In this document: positions 1 through 9,792 of the stretch, piece by piece
How positions within the stretch are numbered: position 1 is the stretch's first letter
How the letters are laid out: every line of letters begins with the position of its first letter
Origin: Desulfohalobiaceae bacterium S24
GTDB lineage: Bacteria; Desulfobacterota; Desulfovibrionia; Desulfovibrionales; Desulfothermaceae
Length of the DNA: 64,000 nucleotides
Assembly (NCBI GenBank): GCA_011389765.1
Contig: JAABTT010000001.1
Location: forward strand, 1 to 64,000
Reading direction: 5' to 3'
Notes under the pieces: model-generated
Databases searched by the model: none
What the model was told of the DNA's origin: nothing
The model's input: the letters and a program-made list of their open reading frames with translations, nothing else
Position numbers and translations under genes: made by a program

Positions 1-243
1 GCGGCAGACAGGCAAGCCGGGTTGCTCTGGTCCGGATCACGGACCGGGCCTTGGGGGTTGATCGCTCCATCCAGGCGGCAAGATAGTGAGTATCCCGGAC
101 AAGGGATAGCCTCAGGTTGTTTCGCGGCTGAACGGGACGAGGACCGGATGGAGCCTTGACCCTGGAGATACGATGCGTTAGCGTCAGGCCATCAAATTTG
201 CAAGCAAGAGCAGGGGACTGCGTCTTGTTGAAAGGAGAGGTCC

Positions 244-510
244 ATGGCCGGAGGATGGTCCCGGGACGGGGCGGTGCAGGATCAGATCAACGCTTCCATC
301 GAAGACGAGGTGCAGCGGGCCCGGAGCCGGCTGCCGCACGGGGAGAGCCTGACCCATTGCGAGGAATGCGGGGCCGCGATTCCGGAGGCCAGACGTCGGG
401 CCATACCCGGCGTCCGCTGCTGCGTGAGCTGCCAGGAAGAGCTGGATAGAGCGCAGACGCCCGTCACGGGCTTTAATCGGCGGGGCAGCAAGGACAGCCA
501 GCTGAAGTGA
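244..510 (+). CDS. DksA/TraR-family C4-type zinc finger protein
   Basis: 88 aa; CEEC...CCVSC zinc-finger pattern with HCEECGAAIPEARRRAIPG typical of short TraR/YbiI-like proteins; starts just after AAAGGAGAGG. Confidence 0.8.
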   Translation: MAGGWSRDGAVQDQINASIEDEVQRARSRLPHGESLTHCEECGAAIPEARRRAIPGVRCCVSCQEELDRAQTPVTGFNRRGSKDSQLK

Positions 511-517
511 GCAGGTT

Positions 518-1792
518 ATGACTCTTCTCTCCCTGGATTCCCTCTCCCTGGCTGTGGGCGGCGCAGCCGGTCTTGTGATCGGAATCCTGACGGCAGGTCT
601 TGCGGTCTTCAGGAAGATCGCCAAGCGGGACATTGACCTGGCCCGGGTCCGGACCGAACGCGATCAGGCCCGTCAGCAACTGCAGGATGAGGCGGATCTG
701 CGCGGATCGGTGGAAGACAATTTCAGCGGAGCCTTTCAGAACCTGGCCAACGAGATCCTGCAGCAGCAGAGCAGCCGTTTTCTGGAGCAGAACAAACGAA
801 ATCTGGACGGCATCCTCAATCCGCTGCAGGAGCGCATCAGGGAATTCCAGAATACGGTGCAGCAGTCCAGCCAGCAGGCCGGCGAGCGGGCGGCAACCCT
901 GAGCGAGAAGTTGAGGCGCCTGGAGAGTCTCAATCTGCAAATGTCCCAGGAGGCCGACAAACTGACCCAGGCCTTGAAGGGGGAGTCCAAAACCCAGGGC
1001 AACTGGGGGGAGGTGATCCTGGAACGGATACTGGAAGAGTCCGGTTTGCGCCAGGGCGAAGAATATTATCGCCAGGGCTCAGGGCTGGAGGTGAGGGATG
1101 CCTCCAATCGACGTTTGAGACCGGACGTGATCATCCGGCTTCCGGAAGACAAGCATCTTATCGTTGACTCCAAGGTCTCCCTGGTCTCTTACGAGCAGTG
1201 CGTCGCGGCCGAAAGCGAAGCCGAGCGCGGCAGACACGCCAAAGATCTGGTGCGCTCGGTCAAGGCCCATGTGGACGAGCTCAGTTCCAAACACTATCAA
1301 TCCGGCACAAGCCTCAACACCCCGGATTTTGTGATCATGTTCATGCCGATAGAGGCCGGTTTTTCCATCGCCTTGAACACGGATAAGACCCTGTATCAGT
1401 ATGCCTGGGATCGAAAGGTCATGATCGTGACTCCGACAACCCTGATGGCCACTTTGTGGACCATAGCCTCCGTCTGGCGGCAGGAAAACCAGACAAAATT
1501 CGCCTTGGAGATCGCCGGACAGAGCGGCCGGCTGTACGACAAACTCGCCGGGTTTGTGGATAGCCTGCAGGATATCGGAAAGTCCATGGACAAGGCCCGG
1601 GAACAGTACGACAAAGCCATGAATCAACTCACAAGCGGCCGGGGCAATGTCATATCCCGCGCAGAACGGATCCGCAAAATGGGGGCCAGGTCAAGCAAAC
1701 GACTGCCTTTGGAATTGGTTGAGGACGCAGTCGAGGACGAGGACGAGGTCTCATCAGTTGAAAACGAAAACCAGAGCGTCCGGAAAAATTGA
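518..1792 (+). CDS. rmuC: DNA recombination protein RmuC
   Basis: N-terminal TM helix, long coiled coil, then QGNWGEVILERILEESGL...RPDVIIRLPEDKHLIVDSKVSL typical of RmuC. Confidence 0.93.
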   Translation: MTLLSLDSLSLAVGGAAGLVIGILTAGLAVFRKIAKRDIDLARVRTERDQARQQLQDEADLRGSVEDNFSGAFQNLANEILQQQSSRFLEQNKRNLDGILNPLQERIREFQNTVQQSSQQAGERAATLSEKLRRLESLNLQMSQEADKLTQALKGESKTQGNWGEVILERILEESGLRQGEEYYRQGSGLEVRDASNRRLRPDVIIRLPEDKHLIVDSKVSLVSYEQCVAAESEAERGRHAKDLVRSVKAHVDELSSKHYQSGTSLNTPDFVIMFMPIEAGFSIALNTDKTLYQYAWDRKVMIVTPTTLMATLWTIASVWRQENQTKFALEIAGQSGRLYDKLAGFVDSLQDIGKSMDKAREQYDKAMNQLTSGRGNVISRAERIRKMGARSSKRLPLELVEDAVEDEDEVSSVENENQSVRKN

Positions 1793-1849
1793 TCCGAAGG
1801 GAGAACACCTGCTGAGCAAGAGTCCGGAAACATCGGTCCCATCAATTGT

Positions 1850-1955
1850 TGGCGCTATAGCCTTTAAGAAAATGTTTTTGGTTAGAGCTGTGGTAACTTC
1901 TTGATTTTCTTATATTCAGCAATGTTCTATCTTCAATCTTAAATCTTCAATACTA
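1850..1955 (-). repeat. dispersed AT-rich intergenic repeat, copy A
   Basis: Reverse complement contains TTAAGATTGAAGAT..ATTGCTGAATATAAGAAAATCAAGAAGTTACC..CCAAAAACATTTTCTTAAAGGCTATAG. Confidence 0.75.
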
Positions 1956-2019
1956 TAGCGATTCCGATTCCGCGTGAAGGTCTTTCTAGGCCCGGATGAG
2001 GCCCAAAAGCCCCCCTGGT

Positions 2020-2598
2020 TTAGACGTGTTCCTTGATGATGATCTCCTCCAGCGGCCGCTTGGGCACATGATGCACCCCGGCCTCATCCCGCCAGTACGC
2101 AGTATCCCCTCCGGATTGGATGTATTCCAACTGAACCTGCTCTTTGGGCTTGCCCAGGGCCAGGACCAAAAGGATGGTAAGATGGTCCTGGATTTGCAAA
2201 TCCGAGCGCAGTCCCTCCCGGTTCACGGCGCCCAGGATGCATCCGCCCAGCCCCTGCTCCACGGCTCCCAGAAGCATGCTCTGGCAAGCGATGCCGTGGT
2301 CGCAGAAAAAGTCGTTGTGGATGGAGGTGTCGCCCAGGAGGACGATGTAGGCGCTGGGCCGTTCTCCCGGTTCGGGGCCGGGCCAGTCTTTGAGCGCCGC
2401 GGCCCAGGCCAGCCGTTTGAAGATCAGCTCGTTGGTCCGGGCCGCAGCAGACAGAATATACTTCAGTGACTGAAGGTTGGCGCCTGAAGCGGAATGCCGG
2501 GCCAGATCGACGAGGTCCCGCAAGGTCGCGGGCTGAATGGGGACATCCTGGTGAAAGCGTCTGTAGCTGCGGTTTGCGTAGATGAGATCCTTGATCAT
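2020..2598 (-). CDS. nitroreductase family protein
   Basis: 192 aa; NRSYRRFHQD N-terminus, DLVDLARHSASGANLQSLKY, GLGGCILGAVNRE, nitroreductase-like. Confidence 0.88.
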   Translation of the reverse strand: MIKDLIYANRSYRRFHQDVPIQPATLRDLVDLARHSASGANLQSLKYILSAAARTNELIFKRLAWAAALKDWPGPEPGERPSAYIVLLGDTSIHNDFFCDHGIACQSMLLGAVEQGLGGCILGAVNREGLRSDLQIQDHLTILLVLALGKPKEQVQLEYIQSGGDTAYWRDEAGVHHVPKRPLEEIIIKEHV

Positions 2599-2699
2599 GG
2601 AGAAGCTCCTTTTTTTTTAACTGTGAACCTAAAACCTTTGGGTTGCGGGCGAAGCCAGCTTTGACTTATGCTCGATTCGCATTTCGCTAGTCTGTCCAA

Positions 2700-4919
2700 T
2701 CAATGGCGCTGCCTGTCGGCCAGGGCGAATCTGAGGGCGCCGTAATCGTATTTCCCCTCCAGGTATTCATATACAGGCTTGAGATAGCCGGTTTCCAGGT
2801 CCTGAAAGGCCGCTTTGATTTCTTCCAGCGCGTCCGGGGAGAGCAGCCGGGTGGCCTCAAGCTGTCCCTGCTCCACCCAGTGGGCCAGATGTTTCTGGAT
2901 GGTGTGCACGGTCAATGCCCGATGCTCGGCGATGTCTTCAATGCTTTTGCCCTGTAAGAACATCTCCAGGCTGATGCTCTTGGTATCGGTCTTGTTGTGT
3001 GCTTTGGGAGTTTTTCCGGCCCTGCGGTCACCGGCCAGGCTGACGGCCTCATTGTGCGGCGGGCTCTGCAGGCTGTTTTGGGTCAGTTCTTCGTTTTTTT
3101 GAAAGGCGGCGATCAAGTCCAGGGCCTTGTAAATCTCCCGGAGTCGGCCGTAGAACATGAGTTCCAGGCCCTGGAGTTCGCGGAGGTACTGTTTGACGCC
3201 GTGGGTGCTTTGCTGCACTTGAGCCGCATGCTGCTTAACCCGTTCTGAAAACTTGGTGAACAGCGGTTCAAAATAGCCCTTGGCTGCAGCGACGCGTCCG
3301 GCAAGATGGGTGAGATCATCATCGAATGCCCTGGGGAGGATGCGCTGCAGTTCATTGAGAAAGCGGTCGCCCGCGTCTTGGATCGCTGTGAAGTCGGTGT
3401 GGAGGGTGCGGGCCCAGTCCTGATAAGCCTGTTTTTTGGACTGCCCGGCCTTTTTGTTATAGGACTGCAGGTGATACTGGAGTTCGGAGCTGAGTCTGCT
3501 GAAATCAAAGGTCTCCCTGAGGACCTGGCTGATATACCGGAAGGAAGCGCTGGGCAGCAATTCGTCCGGAGGCTGTTTCTCCTGCTGCCGGCCGGTGAAG
3601 GTCTTGAGGGCGGGATCCCGGGAGATTTTGTTCTTCCGAAGCGGGGCCGTGAGTACAAGACCCTCAAGCGAAGTGAGCCTGGAGAGAGCCACATAGACCT
3701 GTCCGGCGGCAAAGGCCTGGGAGACGTCAATCACTGCTTTTTCAAAGGTCAGGCCCTGACTTTTGTGCACAGTGATGGCCCAGGCCAGCTTCAGGGGAAA
3801 GTGAACAAAGGAGCCGATCACGGTTTCCGTGATGTCATGGGTGTCCTTGTTCAGGGTGTAGCGCTTGTTCTCCCAGGTATAGGGTTCCACCCGGACCGGC
3901 GGGCTTCCGTCGGAAAACCCTACCTTGACGGCGTCGGCTTTGAGGGTTTCCACCCGGCCGATTTTGCCGTTGAAGAAACGCTGTTCGCCGGTGGGGTCGT
4001 TCTTGACGAACATGACCTGGGCGTTTTTTTTCAAGGCCAAAACCGGGTCCACCGGATAGAGACGGGGCTCAAATGTGTTATGGATTTCCGCCCTGTATTC
4101 AAAGGTTTTGCCGGGCAGTTTCTGCAGTTCTTCCCGGTTGATGTCTTCAGCTTTGCGTTTGTGGGTGGTCAGGTAGATGAAGCCCTCGCTGGAATCGGCT
4201 TGGAATCCCGGCTTGCAGCGGCTGTTTAACAGGTCCAGGTCCTCCGGGGTCAGTTCATTGTCCCGCAGGCGGTTCAAGACCGTGATGAACTGTTTGTCGG
4301 TCTGGCGGTAGATATGACTCAGCTCGATAGAAATCGGCGCGTGATCCTGAAGGGCTCGGGCCGCAAAGAAATAGGCGCTTGGATAGTACTGTTTGAGAAC
4401 CTGCCACTCGGGCTGCTTGACCACCGGGGGCAGCTGATGCAGGTCTCCGATAAACAGGAGCTGCACGCCTCCGAAAGGGCGGTTGCGGCGCCGGATACGG
4501 CGGAGGACCGTGTCCACGGCGTCGAGGAGATCGGCCCGCAACATGCTTACCTCATCGATGATTAAGAGTTCCAGTGTGTTGAGCAGGGAGCGTTTGGAGG
4601 CGTGCATTTTGAGATGCCGGTTCAGGGTCTGGGGAGTATTCAATGCAAAATCCGGGACTTCGTCCTGCAAAGACAGCTCCGAAGGCAGGAAAGCGCCGAA
4701 GGGCAGCTGAAACAGGGAGTGCAGGGTCACGCCTCCGGCATTGATGGCGGCGACTGCCGTAGGAGCGGCCACGATGGCGTTTTTGTGGGTCCACCCTCTG
4801 ATATCGTGCAAAAAGGTGGTCTTGCCGGTGCCGGCTCTTCCGGTCAGGAAGACGTGGCAATTGGTGCTGTTGATGAATTTCGAGGCGGTCAGAGCGGCGT
4901 GATCGGTCCATTGCGTCAT
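2700..4919 (-). CDS. PIF1-like AAA helicase with C-terminal helix-turn-helix domain
   Basis: Walker A GRAGTGKTTFL, LLIIDEVSML Walker B, AWAITVHKSQGLTFEKAVID, VYVALSRLTSLEGL; C-terminal HTH-like LEMFLQGKSIEDIAEHRALTVHTIQKHL. Confidence 0.9.
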   Translation of the reverse strand: MTQWTDHAALTASKFINSTNCHVFLTGRAGTGKTTFLHDIRGWTHKNAIVAAPTAVAAINAGGVTLHSLFQLPFGAFLPSELSLQDEVPDFALNTPQTLNRHLKMHASKRSLLNTLELLIIDEVSMLRADLLDAVDTVLRRIRRRNRPFGGVQLLFIGDLHQLPPVVKQPEWQVLKQYYPSAYFFAARALQDHAPISIELSHIYRQTDKQFITVLNRLRDNELTPEDLDLLNSRCKPGFQADSSEGFIYLTTHKRKAEDINREELQKLPGKTFEYRAEIHNTFEPRLYPVDPVLALKKNAQVMFVKNDPTGEQRFFNGKIGRVETLKADAVKVGFSDGSPPVRVEPYTWENKRYTLNKDTHDITETVIGSFVHFPLKLAWAITVHKSQGLTFEKAVIDVSQAFAAGQVYVALSRLTSLEGLVLTAPLRKNKISRDPALKTFTGRQQEKQPPDELLPSASFRYISQVLRETFDFSRLSSELQYHLQSYNKKAGQSKKQAYQDWARTLHTDFTAIQDAGDRFLNELQRILPRAFDDDLTHLAGRVAAAKGYFEPLFTKFSERVKQHAAQVQQSTHGVKQYLRELQGLELMFYGRLREIYKALDLIAAFQKNEELTQNSLQSPPHNEAVSLAGDRRAGKTPKAHNKTDTKSISLEMFLQGKSIEDIAEHRALTVHTIQKHLAHWVEQGQLEATRLLSPDALEEIKAAFQDLETGYLKPVYEYLEGKYDYGALRFALADRQRH

Positions 4920-4984
4920 AGCGGATTTCCGATTTCAAAACGTAAGAAAATCTTGGAAGATAACAAATTGTTATTCCGGATTCG

Positions 4985-6841
4985 TCACTCGAGTTCCATC
5001 ATGATCTCCACTTCCCCGCCGCCGCTTCGGGCGAGTTTGGCCTGGGGGTAGTGTTTTTTAAAGACGTGGATCATGGTCTGGTTTTCGCTCAAGACCGTGG
5101 CGGTGAATCGTTTGTATTTGTTCTCTTTGGCGATTTTATCCAGAATCTTGAGGAGGTAGGAGCCGATACCCAGACCCTGGTAGGTCTCTTTGACCACAAA
5201 GGCCACCTCGGCGGTATCGGTATCCACCTGGGCATAGGAGCCGATGGCGGCGATTTCCTTGTGTTTGCCCACCTGAGTCAGGCCGATGATGGTCATATTC
5301 TTGCGGTAGTCCACATTGGCCCACTGTTCCTGGAGCATTTCCCTGGAGAAGACCTTGCGCTTGTTAAAAAAGCGGTAATAGACCGTGGTTTCCTGGAGGG
5401 AATAGAAGAAGTTCCGGGATTCGAATTCATCGGCCGGGAGCAGGGGTCTGAAAAAGAAGTGCTTGCCGTCTTCCAGTTCAAGATGCGAGTTGTATTTCTC
5501 CAGGAACATGAGGTCCTGTTTGCTTGGCGGGAGCTGATCCGTGAAGATGTAGCGGTGTTTTTTGGCCTGTTCGATGATTTCGGCCCTAAATTTGGGATGG
5601 GCGATCTGGGCCAGTTCCACGACCCGCTGATAAATTCCCTTGCCGTGCAATTCAGCCACCCCGTATTCCGTGACCACAATGTCCACGTCTCCTCTGGTGG
5701 TGGCCACGCCGGCACCCGGACTCAAATGGGGCACGATGCGCGAGACCTCGCCGTTCTGGGCGGTGGAGGGCAGGACAATGATGGAAAAGCCCTGGTTGGA
5801 CATGCTGCTGCCCCGAATGAAGTCCACCTGGTCGCCGATGCCGCTGTAAAAGAGGTGTCCTTTGGAGTCTGTACAGATCTGGCCGGTCAGGTCCACTTCC
5901 AGGGCGGAACTGATGGAAATGAGATTGTCGTTTTTGGCGATTACATTGGGATCGTTAACGAACTGCGAAGAACGGAAATAGAACATGGGATTATTGTCCA
6001 GATAGCGGTACAGATCACAGGAACCCATGCACAAAGAGGCCACCACCCGATTCGGCAGGTAATTCTTTTTCTTGTTGTTGATCACCTTCTTTTTGAAAAG
6101 CGGCAGAAAGCCGTCCGTAATGACCTGGGTGTGAATGCCCAGGTCTTTTTTATCATGCAAATAGGGGAGGATGGCATTGGGAAGGTGGCCGAAGCCGATT
6201 TGCAGGGTGGCGCCGTCGTCCACGAGTTTGTTCACATGGTAGGCGATTCGCTCCACGATTTCCTGATTTTTCGAACTCGGCAGAAATTCAACCAGCGACT
6301 CGTCATGTTCGACCAGGTAATCAAAATCATCCACGTGGACCAGACTGTCGCCTGAGGTTTTGGGCATTGTGGGGTTGATTTGCGCGATGACGGTTTTGGC
6401 GCTTTGCATGCCGGCAAGGGTGATATCCACTGAAATGCCGAGGCTGCAGAAGCCGAATCTGTCCGGAGGGCTGACTTGTATGAGGGCCACATCCAGGCCG
6501 ATCCGCTTGGAGAGAAAGAGCCCGGGTATTTGAGAAAGATAGGCCGGAATGTAGTCGATTTTTCCTTCAAAAGCGGCCTGGCGCATGGCTTGACTGATAA
6601 AAAAAAGTTTCAGGGAAAAACGCCTGGAGAAAGCTTTTTCATGCACATAATTGGCCAGGGTTGAAGAAAGCATCTGATAGATCACGATATCCTGGAGGGT
6701 TTGTTCTTCCACCATGGCCTTGATCAGGGCCTGGGGCTCCCCGCAGCCGGTGCCGACGAACACTCGATTTCCGTTCTGGATTTTCTGGACGGCTTTTTGA
6801 AGGGGCAGGACTTTTTCAGGGCAATACTCATGGATATTCAT
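4985..6841 (-). CDS. acetyl-CoA hydrolase/CoA-transferase family protein fused to C-terminal GNAT acetyltransferase
   Basis: Start taken at MNIHEYCPEKV (ATG at 6841). CoA-transferase motifs (ALIQVSPPDRFGFCSLGISVD, TLQIGFGHLPNAIL, GAGVATTRGDVDIVVTEYGVAELHGK) followed by GNAT motif AEVAFVVKETYQGLGIGSYLL. Confidence 0.9.
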   Translation of the reverse strand: MNIHEYCPEKVLPLQKAVQKIQNGNRVFVGTGCGEPQALIKAMVEEQTLQDIVIYQMLSSTLANYVHEKAFSRRFSLKLFFISQAMRQAAFEGKIDYIPAYLSQIPGLFLSKRIGLDVALIQVSPPDRFGFCSLGISVDITLAGMQSAKTVIAQINPTMPKTSGDSLVHVDDFDYLVEHDESLVEFLPSSKNQEIVERIAYHVNKLVDDGATLQIGFGHLPNAILPYLHDKKDLGIHTQVITDGFLPLFKKKVINNKKKNYLPNRVVASLCMGSCDLYRYLDNNPMFYFRSSQFVNDPNVIAKNDNLISISSALEVDLTGQICTDSKGHLFYSGIGDQVDFIRGSSMSNQGFSIIVLPSTAQNGEVSRIVPHLSPGAGVATTRGDVDIVVTEYGVAELHGKGIYQRVVELAQIAHPKFRAEIIEQAKKHRYIFTDQLPPSKQDLMFLEKYNSHLELEDGKHFFFRPLLPADEFESRNFFYSLQETTVYYRFFNKRKVFSREMLQEQWANVDYRKNMTIIGLTQVGKHKEIAAIGSYAQVDTDTAEVAFVVKETYQGLGIGSYLLKILDKIAKENKYKRFTATVLSENQTMIHVFKKHYPQAKLARSGGGEVEIMMELE

Positions 6842-7000
6842 TGCAGGCTCCTTATCGGGATCAGGAATTTCGCTGCGAAATTCCTGATATGATGTTTTGA
6901 AAGACAGGCGTTCAGCGCCTGAAATGGGTCCCTTGTGTTTGACGGGAACCAGGAAAAAAGGCATGTTCAGCTTGGCTTATGGCAGCCAGGAAGTCAAGGC

Positions 7001-7066
7001 TATTGGATTTAAGACTGAAGATTGACGATTTAATATTGCTGAACATAAGAAAATCAAGAAATTACC
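7001..7066 (+). repeat. dispersed AT-rich intergenic repeat, copy B
   Basis: TATTGGATTTAAGACTGAAGATTGACGATTTAATATTGCTGAACATAAGAAAATCAAGAAATTACC, matching copy A in inverted orientation. Confidence 0.75.
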
Positions 7067-7086
7067 TTTATGAACTCTGAGGTTAT

Positions 7087-7971
7087 GTGATGAAACAGGG
7101 CATGGATTATGTGGGAAGTTGCATCCGACCGCCGAGTGAAGCCAACAGCATCCTGCTCCAGGTCACCCTGGGCTGTTCACACGGCAAGTGCACCTTTTGC
7201 GGTTCGTATCCCGACAAAAAGTTCGGGGTCAAGGACGAGGCGACTATTCTTTCCGATATCAAGTTTGCAGGCCGGTATATGCAAAGACAGGAGCGGCTGT
7301 TCCTCATGGATGGGGACGCCCTGATTCTGCCCCAAAGGAAATTGAACCGGATCCTGGATCAGATCAATGAACATCTGCCTTGGATCAAACGGATCGGGAC
7401 CTATGCCAATGCCAAGGGCATCCGAAAGAAATCCCTGGAAGAACTCATGGAACTGCGGAGGAAAAAGCTGCATATTGTCTATCTTGGCGTGGAGAGCGGG
7501 GACGAGCGCGTCTTGGAGGACATCCGCAAAGGCTCTTCAGCTGACGAACTGGCGGACTTGGGCCAAAAGATCAAAAAGTCCGGGATCAAGCTTTCCGTGA
7601 CCGTGCTTTTGGGAATCGCCGGCCGGGAACGATCTCTGGAACACGCCAGGGCCACGGGCGCCTTATTGACCCGCATGGACCCGGATTATGTAGGGGCCTT
7701 GACCGTAATGCTCATCCCGGGTACGCCCCTGGCGGAACAGGAAGCACGGGGTGCGTTTCAGCTCCCTGAGCAGGAGGGACTGCTTCTCGAGCTGCGGGAG
7801 ATGCTGGCCTCTACCAATTTGAGCAGCGGCCTGTTCATTTCCAACCACGCCTCGAACTACCTGCCGATCAAGGTCCGGATGCCGAGGCACAAACAGGAGG
7901 GGCTGCAGCAGATCGACCAGGCCTTGAGCGGATCGCTATCCCTGAAGCCGGAGTGGATGCGGGCGCTTTGA
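7087..7971 (+). CDS. radical SAM protein
   Basis: GCSHGKCTFCGSYP cluster motif, MDGDALILPQRKL, YLGVESGDERVLEDIRKG typical of Elp3/MiaB-like SAM domains. Confidence 0.88.
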   Translation: MMKQGMDYVGSCIRPPSEANSILLQVTLGCSHGKCTFCGSYPDKKFGVKDEATILSDIKFAGRYMQRQERLFLMDGDALILPQRKLNRILDQINEHLPWIKRIGTYANAKGIRKKSLEELMELRRKKLHIVYLGVESGDERVLEDIRKGSSADELADLGQKIKKSGIKLSVTVLLGIAGRERSLEHARATGALLTRMDPDYVGALTVMLIPGTPLAEQEARGAFQLPEQEGLLLELREMLASTNLSSGLFISNHASNYLPIKVRMPRHKQEGLQQIDQALSGSLSLKPEWMRAL

Positions 7972-8214
7972 GATTGAATAGTGAAGATGGGATATTGAAT
8001 ATTGCTGAAGGAAACCCACTGGATTTGCTTACTGTTCTTTCCTGGTCAATCCGAAAAGACGTGAAAAAAGTCTTTGACAGCTCAAAGCTTATGGGGTAAA
8101 GAAATTTTCATTTGTAACAATTTTCACAAACTCGTGTTTCTCTGAGAAGCGTTATTTCTTTCAATTCTTTGAAAAAATACAATATTCATTATTCAATTTG
8201 AAACTGGAGGCGGT

Positions 8215-8637
8215 ATGATTGAATTGAATCTGACCTTTTTCATTCAGCTGATCAATTTTTTTATTTTGCTGGCGATTCTCAATGTCCTGATCTATCGCCC
8301 CATTCGGGAAATCTCCAAAAAGCGCGGTGAGAAGATCGCCGGTGACTTGGGCGAAATTGAAGGGTTCAACAATCAAGCGGAACAAAAGCTCGAGGATTAC
8401 CAGAACGCTCTGGCTCAGGCCCGAAAAGAGGGTGACCGGGTTCGGAATGAATTGAAGCTCGAGGGAACTCAGGAAGAAAAGAAGCTGCTGGCTCAGGCCG
8501 CTGATCAGGGTGCGGCGGACCTGGAAGCAGCCAGAAAGGAGCTTGCGGCTGAAAGCGACAAGGCCAGGCAGGATTTGACGCAGCAAGTGGATGACTATGC
8601 CCGGAAAGTAGCGGACAAAGTGCTTGTTCATGCATAA
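8215..8637 (+). CDS. F0F1 ATP synthase subunit B'
   Basis: N-terminal TM helix followed by a long charged helix; first of two adjacent b-type subunits ahead of atpH-A-G-D-C. Confidence 0.88.
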   Translation: MIELNLTFFIQLINFFILLAILNVLIYRPIREISKKRGEKIAGDLGEIEGFNNQAEQKLEDYQNALAQARKEGDRVRNELKLEGTQEEKKLLAQAADQGAADLEAARKELAAESDKARQDLTQQVDDYARKVADKVLVHA

Positions 8638-8663
8638 AATCGGACTATAAGGAGGGAGGAGCA

Positions 8664-9239
8664 TTGCGAAAAGCTACATCTATTCTCGTGATAACAGGCG
8701 TGTCTGTATTGCTGGCAGCCGGGGCCCTGGCCGCGGAACATGGAGGCGGGTCTTCAAATCTTGCGGCCTGGAAAGACTTTGGGTGGCGGGTGCTGAACTT
8801 TGTCTTGTTTGTTGCCGTGGTCTACAAGCTGGCCGGGAAAAAGATCAAAGAGTTTTTTTCAGGACGGCGTCAACAGATCGGGTCTGAGCTGGAGGAGTTG
8901 GAAAATAGAAAAGCCAAGGCCCAGTCCAAGCTCGAAGATGTTGAAAAGAGCATCGCGGATATGGAGTCCAAGCGGCAGGAAATTCTTGACGATGCCAAAA
9001 AGCAGGGGGAAATTCTGCGTCAGGGAATTCTTGAAAAGGCGTATCAGGATGCTGAAAAGATCAAACAGCAGGCCAAGGTCAAGGCCGATCAGGAAATGCA
9101 GCAGATGATGGACTCCCTGCGCTCTGAAATGGCCGAGAAAATCATAGACTCGGCCGAAAAGATGATCGTGGACAAGCTCGGTCAAAAGGAACAGGATCAG
9201 TTGATAGATAATTATCTAACAAAGGTGGTGCTCAATTGA
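8664..9239 (+). CDS. atpF: F0F1 ATP synthase subunit B
   Basis: Start codon TTG; WKDFGWRVLNFVLFVAVVYKLAGKKIKEFFSGRRQQI; operon position. Confidence 0.92.
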   Translation: MRKATSILVITGVSVLLAAGALAAEHGGGSSNLAAWKDFGWRVLNFVLFVAVVYKLAGKKIKEFFSGRRQQIGSELEELENRKAKAQSKLEDVEKSIADMESKRQEILDDAKKQGEILRQGILEKAYQDAEKIKQQAKVKADQEMQQMMDSLRSEMAEKIIDSAEKMIVDKLGQKEQDQLIDNYLTKVVLN

Positions 9240-9784
9240 AGGAACAAGTCATTGCCAAGAGATACGCAAGGGCCTTGTTTGCACTTGGTCAGGAAATGGG
9301 GGACCAGGAACTGCATCAATACGGAGAGGAACTTGCCCGCTTGACAGCCGTGATTGAAGAGGCGCCCCAGTTGTTGAAGATTTTCAAAAATCCCATCATC
9401 AAGACCAGCGACAAGAAGCAGGTGCTGGCCAGGATCATGGAAAAGTCGGACATCGGCACGACCATCCAGAATTACTGCCTTTTCCTGGCAGATAAAGAGC
9501 GCTTGGGCAATTTCCCGGATATACAGCGGACCTTCAGCGAGCTCCTGGACGCAAAAGCCGGAATCCTCCGCGGAAAATTGGTTACGGCGATTGAGCTGGC
9601 CAAAGCCAGGCAGGACACGATCAAAGATCAGTTGGAAAAACAGCTCTCTCAGAAACTGGTCCTGGAATATGAATCCGACAATGCCATTCTGGGCGGTTTG
9701 GTGCTGAAGGTGGGAGACAAAGTGTACGACGCCAGTTTGCGGGCACAACTGGCTCAGTTAAAGGAACAAATCAAAAAGGGGTGA
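9236..9784 (+). CDS. atpH: F0F1 ATP synthase subunit delta
   Basis: [16 protein letters not shown]...[35 protein letters not shown]; overlaps atpF by 4 nt. Confidence 0.95.
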   Translation: MKEQVIAKRYARALFALGQEMGDQELHQYGEELARLTAVIEEAPQLLKIFKNPIIKTSDKKQVLARIMEKSDIGTTIQNYCLFLADKERLGNFPDIQRTFSELLDAKAGILRGKLVTAIELAKARQDTIKDQLEKQLSQKLVLEYESDNAILGGLVLKVGDKVYDASLRAQLAQLKEQIKKG

Positions 9785-9792
9785 GGGACGCT

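Noticed and set aside
1-155. Possible 3' end of a CDS (frame 3 RQASRVALVRITDRALGVDRSIQAAR, stop at 85-87)
   Set aside because: Too short and cut by the window edge; no family assignment possible
5051-6355. 434-aa plus-strand ORF
   Set aside because: Antisense to the well-supported CoA-transferase/GNAT gene; composition typical of a high-GC shadow ORF with no recognisable domain
8090-8214. Possible riboswitch or attenuator ahead of the atp operon
   Set aside because: AT-rich leader without a recognisable aptamer or terminator
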